Shown piece after piece: positions 6,554-14,054 of a DNA stretch of 14,765 nucleotides. How positions within the stretch are numbered: position 1 is the stretch's first letter; the number at the start of each line of letters is the position of its first letter. The DNA comes from Janthinobacterium lividum (GTDB taxonomy: Bacteria > Pseudomonadota > Gammaproteobacteria > Steroidobacterales > Steroidobacteraceae), in NCBI GenBank assembly GCA_943327025.2, contig CALPVO020000016.1, positions 1-14,765 of the forward strand, written 5' to 3'. The notes beneath the pieces were generated by a model. That model searched no databases, was not told the DNA's origin, and worked only from the letters and a program-made list of their open reading frames with translations. A program made the position numbers and the translations under genes.

Positions 6554-8173
6554 CTAACGAATAACGCGAAACGAGGTAGCGCTGAAGGAAACCCCCTTGG
6601 CATTGAACAACCCAATGGCGCCAGTCGTCGCGTTGGCGGGAATGGTCACCAGCACTTGGTTATCGCTTAGTACCTTGAAGGGTGCGCCACGCGCTGTGCC
6701 GACTTTCACCGTAGAAATACCTGTGAAGCCGCGCCCTTTCAGCAAGACCAAGGTACCGATACGCCCTGATGCCGGTGCGAAACCCATGATGTACGGGGCT
6801 ATCCGGGCCACCGAAGTCCCAGTGACGGTACCCGTCGAACTACCAACGACGGCGCCTCCGGTGGAGTTCGTCGTCCCCGTGCCAGCTGTCGTCCCCGTGG
6901 TACTGCCCGTAGAGGAACCGGTCGGCGTCCCTGTCGTACTACCCGTGGACGAACCGGTCGGCGGGGTGATTGTCGGCGCCTTCGCTGCCCAGAGTCGACG
7001 CAAGAGCAACATCTTGTCCTGCCGGACGTTCAAAGCATCGTCGAGGATGCCCCCAGTATCGCCACTGTTAGGCGTATAGCTCCAGTAGAAGCTGCTGCGA
7101 ATTCCCTTGGATATCAGGTAGTCCACCAAGGCGTTCTGCCATGCCACATCCTTCGCGTTTGCTGTGCCATAACGGCCACCCCACTCACCAATGATGACCG
7201 GATGCTTTGGTGAGAGCTTGCCGAACAACACCTCCCACTGCGGTGCGAGGTTGGCAGGGAAATTCGCCGCCGAGAAACTGGACTTCACGAAAACATCTGG
7301 CCCGTAAGTATGCGGCGACAGCACCAGCTTGCTGGCCGGGATGGCCAAAGGCTGGTAGGCCTGCGGCTGCAAATCTTCCCCGTAATTCATGGCGATGTTG
7401 GAGTTTTCGATACCGTCCCAATTGCCGTTGATACCTTGAACGAAGATAAGCAAATTAGGGTTGGCTGCCAACACCGCGGCGGCTGCCGATTCCGCTGCAG
7501 GTTTCCAGTAGTAGGCGGGGTTGGTCATGTTCTTGTCGCCGGCCGCCCAACGCACCTTTCCATTGGGCTCGTTGTACAGGTCGATGGCGAAAAAATGCGG
7601 CAGCCGCGCATAGCGCTTCGCCACGAACACCAAGTCACGGCGCCAATCATCCGGCGTGTAGGCCTTGCCGTTCCAAACCAGCGGAAAATCTGCCGGGTTA
7701 TCCACGAACCAGGTGGGGTAAAGCCGGCTCTTCACCACGCTGTGCATGTCCAGCATCACGTAGAGCCCTTGTCGGTCCGCCTCAGCCATCCATAGGTCCA
7801 GTACCTGCAAGGGGGTCTTGCCAATCAAATCGGCGTTCTTGTTAGGGTCGAGGTATCCCAATTGGTTGACGGGGGTAGTCGTATACAGGGTCGCCGGCGA
7901 ATACGGCACGCGTACTGCGTTGAAGCCCAATGCCTTGATCTGTGCAATCTGTTCTTTCCAACCCATCTGCCACAAATACTGAGGCTGCAGGATGGTGCCG
8001 CTGAACCCAAAATGACTAATGCCCCGAACCTGAAGCTCTTGACCATAAGGATCATAAATTTTGCCGGCTTGTGCGAAATAGCCGGCAGCCTGAACTGCAG
8101 GCGCGCCCGTTAACGCCAAGCCAGTGGCAAGCAGGCAAGCCGCGAACCACTTGTGAAGTTGCGTCATCGTCAT
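6554..8173 (-). CDS. Secreted glycoside hydrolase family 5 endoglucanase (EngXCA-like) with C-terminal IPT/TIG domain
   Basis: 539 residues. The signal peptide is about 1-29 (hydrophobic 10-24, AVQA before cleavage). The GH5 catalytic domain spans about 31-398: KALGFNAVRVPYSPAT (80-95), the acid/base Glu202 in DLYNEPNG (198-205), LVLSPHTYGPDV (283-294), the nucleophile Glu330 in VIIGEWGG (326-333), and FYWSYTPNSGDTGGIL (362-377). This closely follows the Xanthomonas secreted cellulase EngXCA. A Ser/Thr/Gly linker (about 399-456) leads to an IPT/TIG immunoglobulin-like domain (about 459-538; APYIMGFAPASGRIGT, then VTIPANATTGAIGLF), where Xanthomonas cellulases typically carry a cellulose-binding module. 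It should hydrolyse beta-1,4-glucan outside the cytoplasm. The frame extends to 8383, but GGAGGA at 8180-8185, 6 bases from the ATG, and the signal peptide fix the start. Confidence 0.93.
   Translation of the reverse strand: MTMTQLHKWFAACLLATGLALTGAPAVQAAGYFAQAGKIYDPYGQELQVRGISHFGFSGTILQPQYLWQMGWKEQIAQIKALGFNAVRVPYSPATLYTTTPVNQLGYLDPNKNADLIGKTPLQVLDLWMAEADRQGLYVMLDMHSVVKSRLYPTWFVDNPADFPLVWNGKAYTPDDWRRDLVFVAKRYARLPHFFAIDLYNEPNGKVRWAAGDKNMTNPAYYWKPAAESAAAAVLAANPNLLIFVQGINGNWDGIENSNIAMNYGEDLQPQAYQPLAIPASKLVLSPHTYGPDVFVKSSFSAANFPANLAPQWEVLFGKLSPKHPVIIGEWGGRYGTANAKDVAWQNALVDYLISKGIRSSFYWSYTPNSGDTGGILDDALNVRQDKMLLLRRLWAAKAPTITPPTGSSTGSTTGTPTGSSTGSTTGTTAGTGTTNSTGGAVVGSSTGTVTGTSVARIAPYIMGFAPASGRIGTLVLLKGRGFTGISTVKVGTARGAPFKVLSDNQVLVTIPANATTGAIGLFNAKGVSFSATSFRVIR
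6890..6961 (-). repeat. 36-bp tandem repeat (two copies) coding the GH5 linker
   Basis: Two adjacent 36-bp units encode the same 12 residues, PTGSSTGSTTGT, at residues 405-416 and 417-428 of the GH5 protein. The two DNA copies differ at several third codon positions, so the duplication is not very recent and the amino-acid pattern seems to be conserved. Shorter GSSTGT-like motifs follow at 444-452. Confidence 0.8.
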
Positions 8174-8179
8174 TGTCGT

Positions 8180-8185
8180 TCCTCC
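8180..8185 (-). promoter_or_regulatory. Strong ribosome-binding site of the GH5 gene
   Basis: The minus strand reads GGAGGA, 6 bases before ATG 8173. It decides this start over the open frame that continues to 8383. Confidence 0.8.
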
Positions 8186-8445
8186 GTGTTGAACCGTGCC
8201 GCTGAAACCGGCGATTTCACTGGAGCACAGGCGTGGTGGCGCGACGCACGGAACTTTCGCCGAAATACGGTTCTTCGCAACAAAACGACCCGTACTCCGT
8301 ATTTGCCGTCGCCTCGTGCCGACAAGAGGCCAGAGCAAGATGGTCCGTTTCCGGACAAAAACATGCCAGCAGCCGTACGGCACCCCACGGACTGGCTAGG
8401 CGCCCTCAACGAACATCACCTCAGCGCGGGAGTCCCCGCATTGTC

Positions 8446-8451
8446 AGGAGG
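8446..8451 (+). promoter_or_regulatory. Ribosome-binding site that sets a TTG start
   Basis: AGGAGG stands 8 bases before TTG at 8460. No in-frame ATG lies at a similar distance, so this site is the main support for the TTG start of the co-polymerase gene. A GC-rich hairpin at 8426-8439 lies just upstream and could affect access. Confidence 0.75.
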
Positions 8452-8459
8452 CGCCCGCC

Positions 8460-9884
8460 TTGAACGAACAACCCATCGTCACCCGCGCGACGCCCTTGCC
8501 TGTGGCCCCCAGTTTCGTGCCCGTGGAGTTCGCCAATCCAGGACTGACTCCGCGGCAGCTGTGGTCTATCGGTCGCGCACGTTGGAGACTCGGTCTGATG
8601 GTGTTGCTAGGGGGGTTGGCCTGCAGCGCTGCTTTACTGCAGTGGTGGCCACGCAGCTATACCGCAACCGCGGTGTTGGCTGTGAACTACGCCGTCAGCG
8701 ACCCGCAAAATGGCGAAGACTTGCCTATGGGGCAGTTGGGTAGCTATATCGCCACGCAAATGGCTTTGCTGCAGACGAGGGAGGTGCTGGTCCGCACTGG
8801 ACGGGCGCTCGGACTGGCGCAACGCAAGGCATATCGGGAAGGCTACCGACCCACAAGAGGCAGCCTCGATGACTGGATCGCCTCAAGAATCGCCCGGAAA
8901 CTCTCGGTCTTTCGAGCAAGCGATGGCGGGCAACTCATTTACGTGAGCTATACGGCGAGTTCCCCGGTGGAAGCGGCGATGGTGGCAAATACCCTGGTGA
9001 ACAGCTACCGCCTTGCTCAGGCAGAACGCGACGACGCCGCGCCACGCGAACGCACATTGCGGCAAGACGCGCAGTTGGCCGAGTTGAAGCGTAAGCTAGA
9101 CCACGCGCAAACTAAACTTACCGCATTCAGCAGTCGTTCTGCCCTCATCAATTCTGCCAGCGCAGCACCGACGGGCGCGCTGATGGCAGCAGAAAACAGC
9201 CTCGCAGTGGCTCGCGCCGCCACGCGCGCCGCAGAGGCCCGAGTGAGCAACGCGCTAACGCCGGCCGGTGCTGCGGCCGGTTCCGACCAAGTTCGCACCC
9301 TGCTGAATTTGCTCGACCAACAAGATGCGCAACTGGCACAGCTTAACTACGATTTCACGCCAAAACATCCAGCCTTAGCGCGCTTGGCTACTGAACGAGC
9401 GACGACGAGTGCGCAGTTGGATGCGGCCATGCGCTCGGTGCAAGGCGATGCCCAGGCCAACTTGCGGGCTGCTCAGCAAGTAGAGAGTAGTCTGACGGCC
9501 GAGGTTTACCGCCAACGCGGCGGGCTGGTAGTGGAAGGCGCGCAACGCGATGAGGCCGCGCAATTGCGCCTCACCTTGGAATCGGCACAAACGGTCTACC
9601 GGAGAGCCTTGGAAGGCTATGACGCCGTAGTGTTCGCGGCCGAAACTGACCGAAAAAACGTTGAGATGGCCAGTCCTGCCGCACCACCGGTAGAGCCACT
9701 GGGTGGTGCGCGATGGCGGCTCGCCGCTCTTGGTGTGGTCGTCTCTTTAGGCTTGGCCTTGCTGGTTCCCTTGGTGGTTGAATTGGCCTCTCGGCGGGTA
9801 CGTACCGCCTTCGACTTGGAACGCGATCATGGCGTACCGGTACTCGGTGAACTCGCCGGAACCCCATTGTGGATGGGCGCATGA
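8460..9884 (+). CDS. Polysaccharide co-polymerase / chain-length determinant (Wzz/GumC/EpsF-like)
   Basis: 474 residues, starting at TTG with AGGAGG 8 bases upstream. The first membrane helix is about 44-62, followed by the Wzz-type start YTATAVLAV (67-75) and GSYIATQMALLQTREVL (94-110). A long periplasmic helical region, about 195-405, has coiled-coil stretches (for example 198-225 and 240-265). The Pro-rich segment SPAAPPVEP (405-413) precedes the second helix (about 421-441), and the C-terminus RTAFDLERDHGVPVLGEL (448-465) is cytosolic. Such proteins form oligomers in the inner membrane that set polymer length with the Wzy polymerase and a partner ATPase. The outline resembles EpsF of methylotroph EPS loci more than the short O-antigen Wzz proteins. 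Its stop overlaps the next start as ATGA, and the partner ATPase is next. It opens the second plus-strand EPS operon. Confidence 0.9.
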   Translation: MNEQPIVTRATPLPVAPSFVPVEFANPGLTPRQLWSIGRARWRLGLMVLLGGLACSAALLQWWPRSYTATAVLAVNYAVSDPQNGEDLPMGQLGSYIATQMALLQTREVLVRTGRALGLAQRKAYREGYRPTRGSLDDWIASRIARKLSVFRASDGGQLIYVSYTASSPVEAAMVANTLVNSYRLAQAERDDAAPRERTLRQDAQLAELKRKLDHAQTKLTAFSSRSALINSASAAPTGALMAAENSLAVARAATRAAEARVSNALTPAGAAAGSDQVRTLLNLLDQQDAQLAQLNYDFTPKHPALARLATERATTSAQLDAAMRSVQGDAQANLRAAQQVESSLTAEVYRQRGGLVVEGAQRDEAAQLRLTLESAQTVYRRALEGYDAVVFAAETDRKNVEMASPAAPPVEPLGGARWRLAALGVVVSLGLALLVPLVVELASRRVRTAFDLERDHGVPVLGELAGTPLWMGA

Positions 9885-10510
9885 GTACTGCAGTCGCACT
9901 ACTACCGGTTCACGCAAACCACCACGAGCGTAGTGAGAGCCTCCGCGCCCTGCGTACGGAGATTCTTCTGCGACGCGAGACTCCGAAACGTGCGGATCTT
10001 GTGGCTATCGTGAGTGCTAGTTCGGCTGAAGGGCGTTCCACTTTGGCCGCGGAACTCGCCATCGCTTTCGCCGAGGCGGGACATTCGACCCTTCTCGTAG
10101 ACGCCGATCTGCGACGACCTAGCCAACATCAGTTGTTCGATCTTCCGAACCGACAAGGACTAACGCAGTTACTGATGTTTGGCGAACGCCCGCTGCTGCA
10201 TACTCCAGGTTGTCTGCCCAATCTCTCGGTGATGACAGCCGGCGATCGGCCGACGCGCCCACTGGACTTGTTGAGCCATCCCAATTTTGCGGCAGCGATG
10301 TCTGGATGGCGCGACGAGTACCACATTGTCGTCATCGACACACCGGCGCTCGCCAAGTGGCCCGACGGGGCCGCCATCGCCAACGTGGCCGGCAGGACCT
10401 TGTTGGCGACACGCAGCGGGCATACGCGCTACAGCGACCTACGAACCGCGCTCCGACGCCTAGCCCCTACCCGTTCGCGGGTCATGGGGGCTGTCATCAA
10501 CCATTTCTGA
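9881..10510 (+). CDS. EpsG/CpsD-like cytosolic ATPase (BY-kinase family), partner of the co-polymerase
   Basis: 209 residues. The EX2RX2R oligomerisation motif is at 19-25 (ESLRALR). A Walker-A-like loop at 46-53 reads ASSAEGRS, with Arg in place of the usual Lys and no leading Gly; from memory, EpsG-type proteins often have this GRS form. The Walker A' motif LLVDADLRRP is at 71-80 and Walker B VVIDTP at 150-155. In the BY-kinase family such ATPases pair with the co-polymerase and autophosphorylate on a C-terminal tyrosine cluster. No such cluster is present: the protein ends VMGAVINHF and the only tyrosine near the end is Tyr184. It may therefore act as an ATPase switch without tyrosine signalling, or use Tyr184. 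The start ATG at 9881 overlaps the preceding stop (ATGA); the open frame reaches 9869, but that start is less likely. Confidence 0.87.
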   Translation: MSTAVALLPVHANHHERSESLRALRTEILLRRETPKRADLVAIVSASSAEGRSTLAAELAIAFAEAGHSTLLVDADLRRPSQHQLFDLPNRQGLTQLLMFGERPLLHTPGCLPNLSVMTAGDRPTRPLDLLSHPNFAAAMSGWRDEYHIVVIDTPALAKWPDGAAIANVAGRTLLATRSGHTRYSDLRTALRRLAPTRSRVMGAVINHF

Positions 10511-10519
10511 GACAACCAG

Positions 10520-11869
10520 ATGCAGCAGACCGTATGGCGAGCAGACGGCAGATGGGCTCCGTTGGCGGGCACGGGGCTCTCGCTGCTCGTGTTACTCATG
10601 ATTCTTCCGGAGGGATTGGACTACGCTCGCTTGGCAGTACCCGTTGGCTCGAGCAGTAGCGTTGAGGGCAACGGCAACCCGCTGACTCACTTGCTTTGGA
10701 TGCTGGTGCTTGGAATCAGCAGCGCCCTGATACTTTGGCGCGTAGGTTTGGCACAACGCGTACTGGCCAATCTGAACCCTTGGTTCATCGGCATGTTGCT
10801 GTTGGCCGCGCTCAGCCTTGGCTGGTCCATCGACCCCGGGCTCACCACTAGACGCTTGGTACGTGTCGTGACGCTGACGGCTTGCTTGTTCGCTTTCGTG
10901 TGCACTGGTTGGCACGAACGACGCCTGCAAGCGGTGCTACGTCCGCTGATTACCAGCTTTTTGCTGGCCTGCCTCGGTTTCGGCATCGGCTGGCCGGAAT
11001 ACGCCATCCATCGCGAATTATCACCGGAACTCGTCGGCGCCTGGCGAGGACTGACCAGCCATAAAAATGCACTCGGTGGCTTGGCTGCCACCGGCTGTCT
11101 GCTGTGGTGCCACGCAGGGGTCACGCGAGAGGCGCCGGGTTTGCGGAGTTGGGTTGGCTTCGGTGTGGCTTTTCTCTGCGTTCTCCTATCGCGGAGTACC
11201 ACCTCGCTGCTCGCAACGCTGTGCACCTGCAGCGTTCTCGTACTGTTCCTCCCGAAGGTAGGCGCTAGTCGTAGCCGGCTGCTCTGGATCACGCGTCCGG
11301 CGCTAGCGCTAACCCTGTTGTTAGGCGTGGGGTCAGTCGGCTCCATGCCCGGTTTGAGCGTGTTCTCCGCACCAGTCGCGCTGCTGGCCGGCAAAGACGG
11401 CTCCCTGACGGGCCGCACCGCCATCTGGGACCTCGTTCGGGACCATATAGCGCGACGCCCGGTGTTCGGCAGCGGCTACGGCGCGTATTGGGAGCCGAAC
11501 CGCGGGGCAGGAACTGAATCGGCGATATTCGTGAAGCAATTGGACGGTTTTTACCCCGGCTCTTCGCACAACGGGTATCTAGAAGTCACTAATGACCTCG
11601 GTGCCTGTGGCCTGCTACTGCTCTGTGGCTATCTCATCACGCACGTACGCGAAGGGGTCCGCTGTAGTGCCCAGGATTGGGCACAAGGGCTGCTGTGTCT
11701 CACGCTATGGCTACAGCAAGCATTGACCAACTTCTCCGAAAGCCACTGGTTCAACGTCACAAGCGTGGACTTCGTGTTCCTCTCAGTCGCCACCTTTACC
11801 CTTGCCCGGCAACGTGTTCAACGCGAATTCCTTGCTGTCCATGGCCCCCTCCCAGTGGTATCTCAATGA
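10520..11869 (+). CDS. Wzy-type polysaccharide polymerase (O-antigen ligase/polymerase family)
   Basis: 449 residues with about ten hydrophobic helices. It carries the Wzy_C/O-antigen-ligase signature: RGLTSHKNALG (176-186), LTGRTAIWDLVRDHIARRP (in 296-314), VFGSGYGAYW (315-324), a large periplasmic loop (about 276-355), and SSHNGYLEVTNDLGACGLLL (348-367). These proteins join lipid-linked repeat units into polymer on the outer face of the inner membrane. Because it sits with a co-polymerase, its ATPase partner and a flippase, polymerase is a better reading than O-antigen ligase. The gene starts 9 bp after the ATPase gene with a weak ribosome-binding site. Its stop overlaps the following start as ATGA. 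Confidence 0.9.
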   Translation: MQQTVWRADGRWAPLAGTGLSLLVLLMILPEGLDYARLAVPVGSSSSVEGNGNPLTHLLWMLVLGISSALILWRVGLAQRVLANLNPWFIGMLLLAALSLGWSIDPGLTTRRLVRVVTLTACLFAFVCTGWHERRLQAVLRPLITSFLLACLGFGIGWPEYAIHRELSPELVGAWRGLTSHKNALGGLAATGCLLWCHAGVTREAPGLRSWVGFGVAFLCVLLSRSTTSLLATLCTCSVLVLFLPKVGASRSRLLWITRPALALTLLLGVGSVGSMPGLSVFSAPVALLAGKDGSLTGRTAIWDLVRDHIARRPVFGSGYGAYWEPNRGAGTESAIFVKQLDGFYPGSSHNGYLEVTNDLGACGLLLLCGYLITHVREGVRCSAQDWAQGLLCLTLWLQQALTNFSESHWFNVTSVDFVFLSVATFTLARQRVQREFLAVHGPLPVVSQ

Positions 11870-12822
11870 AGTCCTCAACTGCATCAATGCTTTTTCCCAA
11901 AGAACGGGTAAGCGTCTGCATCGCAACATTCAAGCGACCGCATCAGTTGGCGCGACTGCTCGACGATCTTCGCCAGCAGCAACGCCTGCCCGATGAGGTC
12001 GTAGTAGTCGACAACGACTCCGCAGAAAGCGCCAGACGAGCGGTTGCTGCTCGCCAAGACTGCGGCACGCCCTACGACCTGGTCTATGCGCTGCAGCCAC
12101 AACAAAACATCTCCCTGACCCGCAACCGCAGCGTTGAATTGGCGCGCGGCAACTGGGTGGCCTTCGTGGATGACGACGAACGGGTGCCGCCACAATGGCT
12201 CGCCCTCCTGCTGAACTGCGCACAGGGTTATACAGCCGATGGAGTTCTGGGACCGGTCATACCCAAGCTACCCCCACTAACGCCACGATGGGTGCAGCGC
12301 GGGCGCTTCCACGAGTGGGCGCGCATGCCTACTGGCACGGTGGTGCCAGCCAATCGCCTGCGGTTTGGCAACGTCTTGTTGAGCAGGCAGCTACTGCGCC
12401 ATCAGCACGGCCCCTTCGACCCGGCGCTAGGCCTGACGGGAGGTGAAGACGGGGACCTGCTCAACCGCCTACGGCTCGCTAACGCACGCCTGGTGTGGTG
12501 CGACGAGGCGCAGGTCGAGGAGCCGGTGGACCCTTCTCGGCTGAGCTTTAGTTGGCTGTGGATGCGCGCGCTGCGCGGCGGACAGGACTACGCCAGACAC
12601 TTTTTGCACGGCCGCTATGGCCCCAGCACCACAAGCAGCTCGACCGTGTTTTTTACTCGCGCTCTACTGCAGATGTTGTTGGCGGCAGCGCTAGCCCCAA
12701 TCACTGTCCTTGGTGGCCGGCATTTGGCGGCCCGCTGGCTGTTTCGCGCTGCGGCAAACATGGGCAAGCTCTCCATGCTGGCGGGACTGCATCATCAGGA
12801 ATACGCAGGAGCACGCGCATGA
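11866..12822 (+). CDS. Glycosyltransferase family 2 (GT-A fold)
   Basis: 318 residues from the ATG at 11866, which overlaps the polymerase stop (ATGA). The frame is open upstream but would run through the polymerase C-terminus. The GT-A domain starts at about 14 with VSVCIATFKRPHQLARLLDDL (in 15-35), has VVVVDNDSAE (45-54), ISLTRNRSVELARGNWVAFVDDDE (in 82-105) with the metal-binding Asp run at 102-104, and GGEDGDLLNRL (192-202), the usual acceptor-site acidic motif. A hydrophobic C-terminal stretch (about 261-285) suggests membrane association. It should add one sugar from a nucleotide donor to the growing lipid-linked repeat unit on the cytosolic face. Donor and linkage cannot be read from the sequence. 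Confidence 0.9.
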   Translation: MKSSTASMLFPKERVSVCIATFKRPHQLARLLDDLRQQQRLPDEVVVVDNDSAESARRAVAARQDCGTPYDLVYALQPQQNISLTRNRSVELARGNWVAFVDDDERVPPQWLALLLNCAQGYTADGVLGPVIPKLPPLTPRWVQRGRFHEWARMPTGTVVPANRLRFGNVLLSRQLLRHQHGPFDPALGLTGGEDGDLLNRLRLANARLVWCDEAQVEEPVDPSRLSFSWLWMRALRGGQDYARHFLHGRYGPSTTSSSTVFFTRALLQMLLAAALAPITVLGGRHLAARWLFRAAANMGKLSMLAGLHHQEYAGARA

Positions 12823-14054
12823 ACCTGGTAGCTGCCGACCCTGCAATCTGGCTGCAGTGGACCCTGTACCTGGCCATGGCGTTACTGGCAGTGCCCTCGG
12901 TATTCGCAGCTGGCTATCTGCTTTGGCTAACGCTTTCTTCTCGCGCGCAAGAAGCGCCGCAGCCAGCTGCTGGCGCAGGTTCCGAACTGCGTTTCGATAT
13001 CATCGTACCTGCCCATGATGAGGAGGCAGGAATTGCCGGGGTAATTCACAACCTGCTCGGGCTCGACTGGCCGCGCGAGCAGTTTCGGGTCATCGTAGTG
13101 GCGGACAACTGCAGCGACCGTACAGCCGAATGTGCACGACGGGCGGGAGCGCTGGTACTCGAGCGGAACAATCTTGCACTACGCGGCAAAGGCTATGCAT
13201 TGGTTCGTGGTTTCAGTGTCAGCCTCGCCCAGCACTTCGCCGATGTCGCCGTTGTCGTGGACGCCGACTCACAGGCCTCCCGAAACCTGCTCCGGGTATT
13301 CGCCGAACGAATAGCAGCAGGCGCCATGGCTGCCCAAGTATTTCACGGCGTCCTGAACCCCGATAGCAGCCCACGGCATCGGCTGATGACTATCGCCTAT
13401 AGCGCCTTTCATCGAGTGCGTTCGCGAGGCCGCGAAAAACTTGGGCTGTCCTGTGGAATTCGCGGTAACGGCTGGTGTGTCAGCCATGAGGTGCTGCGAA
13501 CGGTAACTTACGCAGCGCACGGCCTTGCGGAAGACATTGAATATGGCCTGCGCCTCGGTCTTGCAGGTATTCGGGTGGAGTACATTGATGAAGCGGAGGT
13601 GTTGTCGAGCATGGATACCGATGCCACCGGCGTGGCCAGCCAGCGCAACCGCTGGGAGCAAGGACGCAGTTCACTGCCGCAAGCATTCAGCCCCGTACTG
13701 CTCGCGCCCTTTCCAGCGAACACCCGTGCTCTACGTTGGGATCTCGGGCTAGACCTGCTGGTGCCGCCGTTAGCGACCATCGGCCTTGCGGTGGCATTGT
13801 TGTTTTCAGTCAGTTACGCCGGACTATTGGTCCTTCCGGCCTCACCTGTTCCGGTAGCATTTCTGTTTGCGGTAGCGCTCGCCAGCGCCGCCCTTGGCCT
13901 ACACGTGGCCCGTGGTTGGCAGTTGAGTGGTACCGGCCGCCGAGGCCTCCTTGATCTCGCCAGTGCGCCGCGCTTCGCCCTATGGAAGCTCATGCTCCGT
14001 TGCAGGCCCGGCCAAAACGCCGCGTGGATACGCACGCGGCGTGTCGCCTCATGA
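12819..14054 (+). CDS. Membrane glycosyltransferase family 2, cellulose-synthase-like fold
   Basis: 411 residues. One N-terminal helix (about 15-40) leads to a GT-A domain (about 57-290), then three hydrophobic helices (about 308-330, 331-342, 345-364). Motifs in order are IIVPAHDEEAGIAGVI (61-76), VVADNCSDRT (93-102), VVVDADS (145-151) with the metal-binding DAD, GIRGNGWCVS (213-222), AEDIEYGLRL (237-246) with the catalytic-base Glu-Asp pair, and QRNRWEQGR (275-283), the Q/R-x-x-R-W motif of processive-type GT2 enzymes. Despite these, several family members add only one sugar, so processivity is not implied. GGAG at 12808-12811 precedes the ATG at 12819, which overlaps the previous stop (ATGA). 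The frame is open upstream to 12552 inside the previous gene; that extension is not used. Confidence 0.9.
   Translation: MNLVAADPAIWLQWTLYLAMALLAVPSVFAAGYLLWLTLSSRAQEAPQPAAGAGSELRFDIIVPAHDEEAGIAGVIHNLLGLDWPREQFRVIVVADNCSDRTAECARRAGALVLERNNLALRGKGYALVRGFSVSLAQHFADVAVVVDADSQASRNLLRVFAERIAAGAMAAQVFHGVLNPDSSPRHRLMTIAYSAFHRVRSRGREKLGLSCGIRGNGWCVSHEVLRTVTYAAHGLAEDIEYGLRLGLAGIRVEYIDEAEVLSSMDTDATGVASQRNRWEQGRSSLPQAFSPVLLAPFPANTRALRWDLGLDLLVPPLATIGLAVALLFSVSYAGLLVLPASPVPVAFLFAVALASAALGLHVARGWQLSGTGRRGLLDLASAPRFALWKLMLRCRPGQNAAWIRTRRVAS

Larger units (their letters stand above)
8174..8459. promoter_or_regulatory. Divergent control region between GH5 and the EPS co-polymerase gene
   Basis: This is the longest gene-free stretch, 286 bp. 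It contains an 8-bp perfect inverted repeat, AAATACGG (8263-8270) and CCGTATTT (8297-8304), with a 26-base spacer. It also has a small hairpin GTCCG/CGGAC (8343-8347, 8352-8356) and a GC-rich hairpin GCGGG/CCCGC (8426-8430, 8435-8439) just upstream of the ribosome-binding site at 8446. Both the GH5 gene and the long plus-strand EPS operon should start here. I cannot identify convincing sigma-70 boxes. Antisense frames cross it, but none resembles a protein. Confidence 0.4.

Noticed and set aside
8356..8372. Minus-strand TGGCAT...TTGT as a sigma-54 promoter
   Set aside because: The GG and GC elements do not have the required spacing and the GC is missing.
8153..8743. Plus-strand frame of 196 residues across the divergent region
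   Set aside because: It would overlap both the GH5 start and the co-polymerase start and shows no recognisable fold.
10687..11424. Minus-strand frame of 245 residues opposite the polymerase gene
   Set aside because: Composition typical of antisense frames in GC-rich DNA, no domain and no ribosome-binding site; the plus-strand gene has clear Wzy motifs.
12552..12818. Upstream extension of the membrane GT2 gene
   Set aside because: It lies wholly inside the preceding glycosyltransferase gene; the ATGA overlap and GGAG site support the start at 12819.
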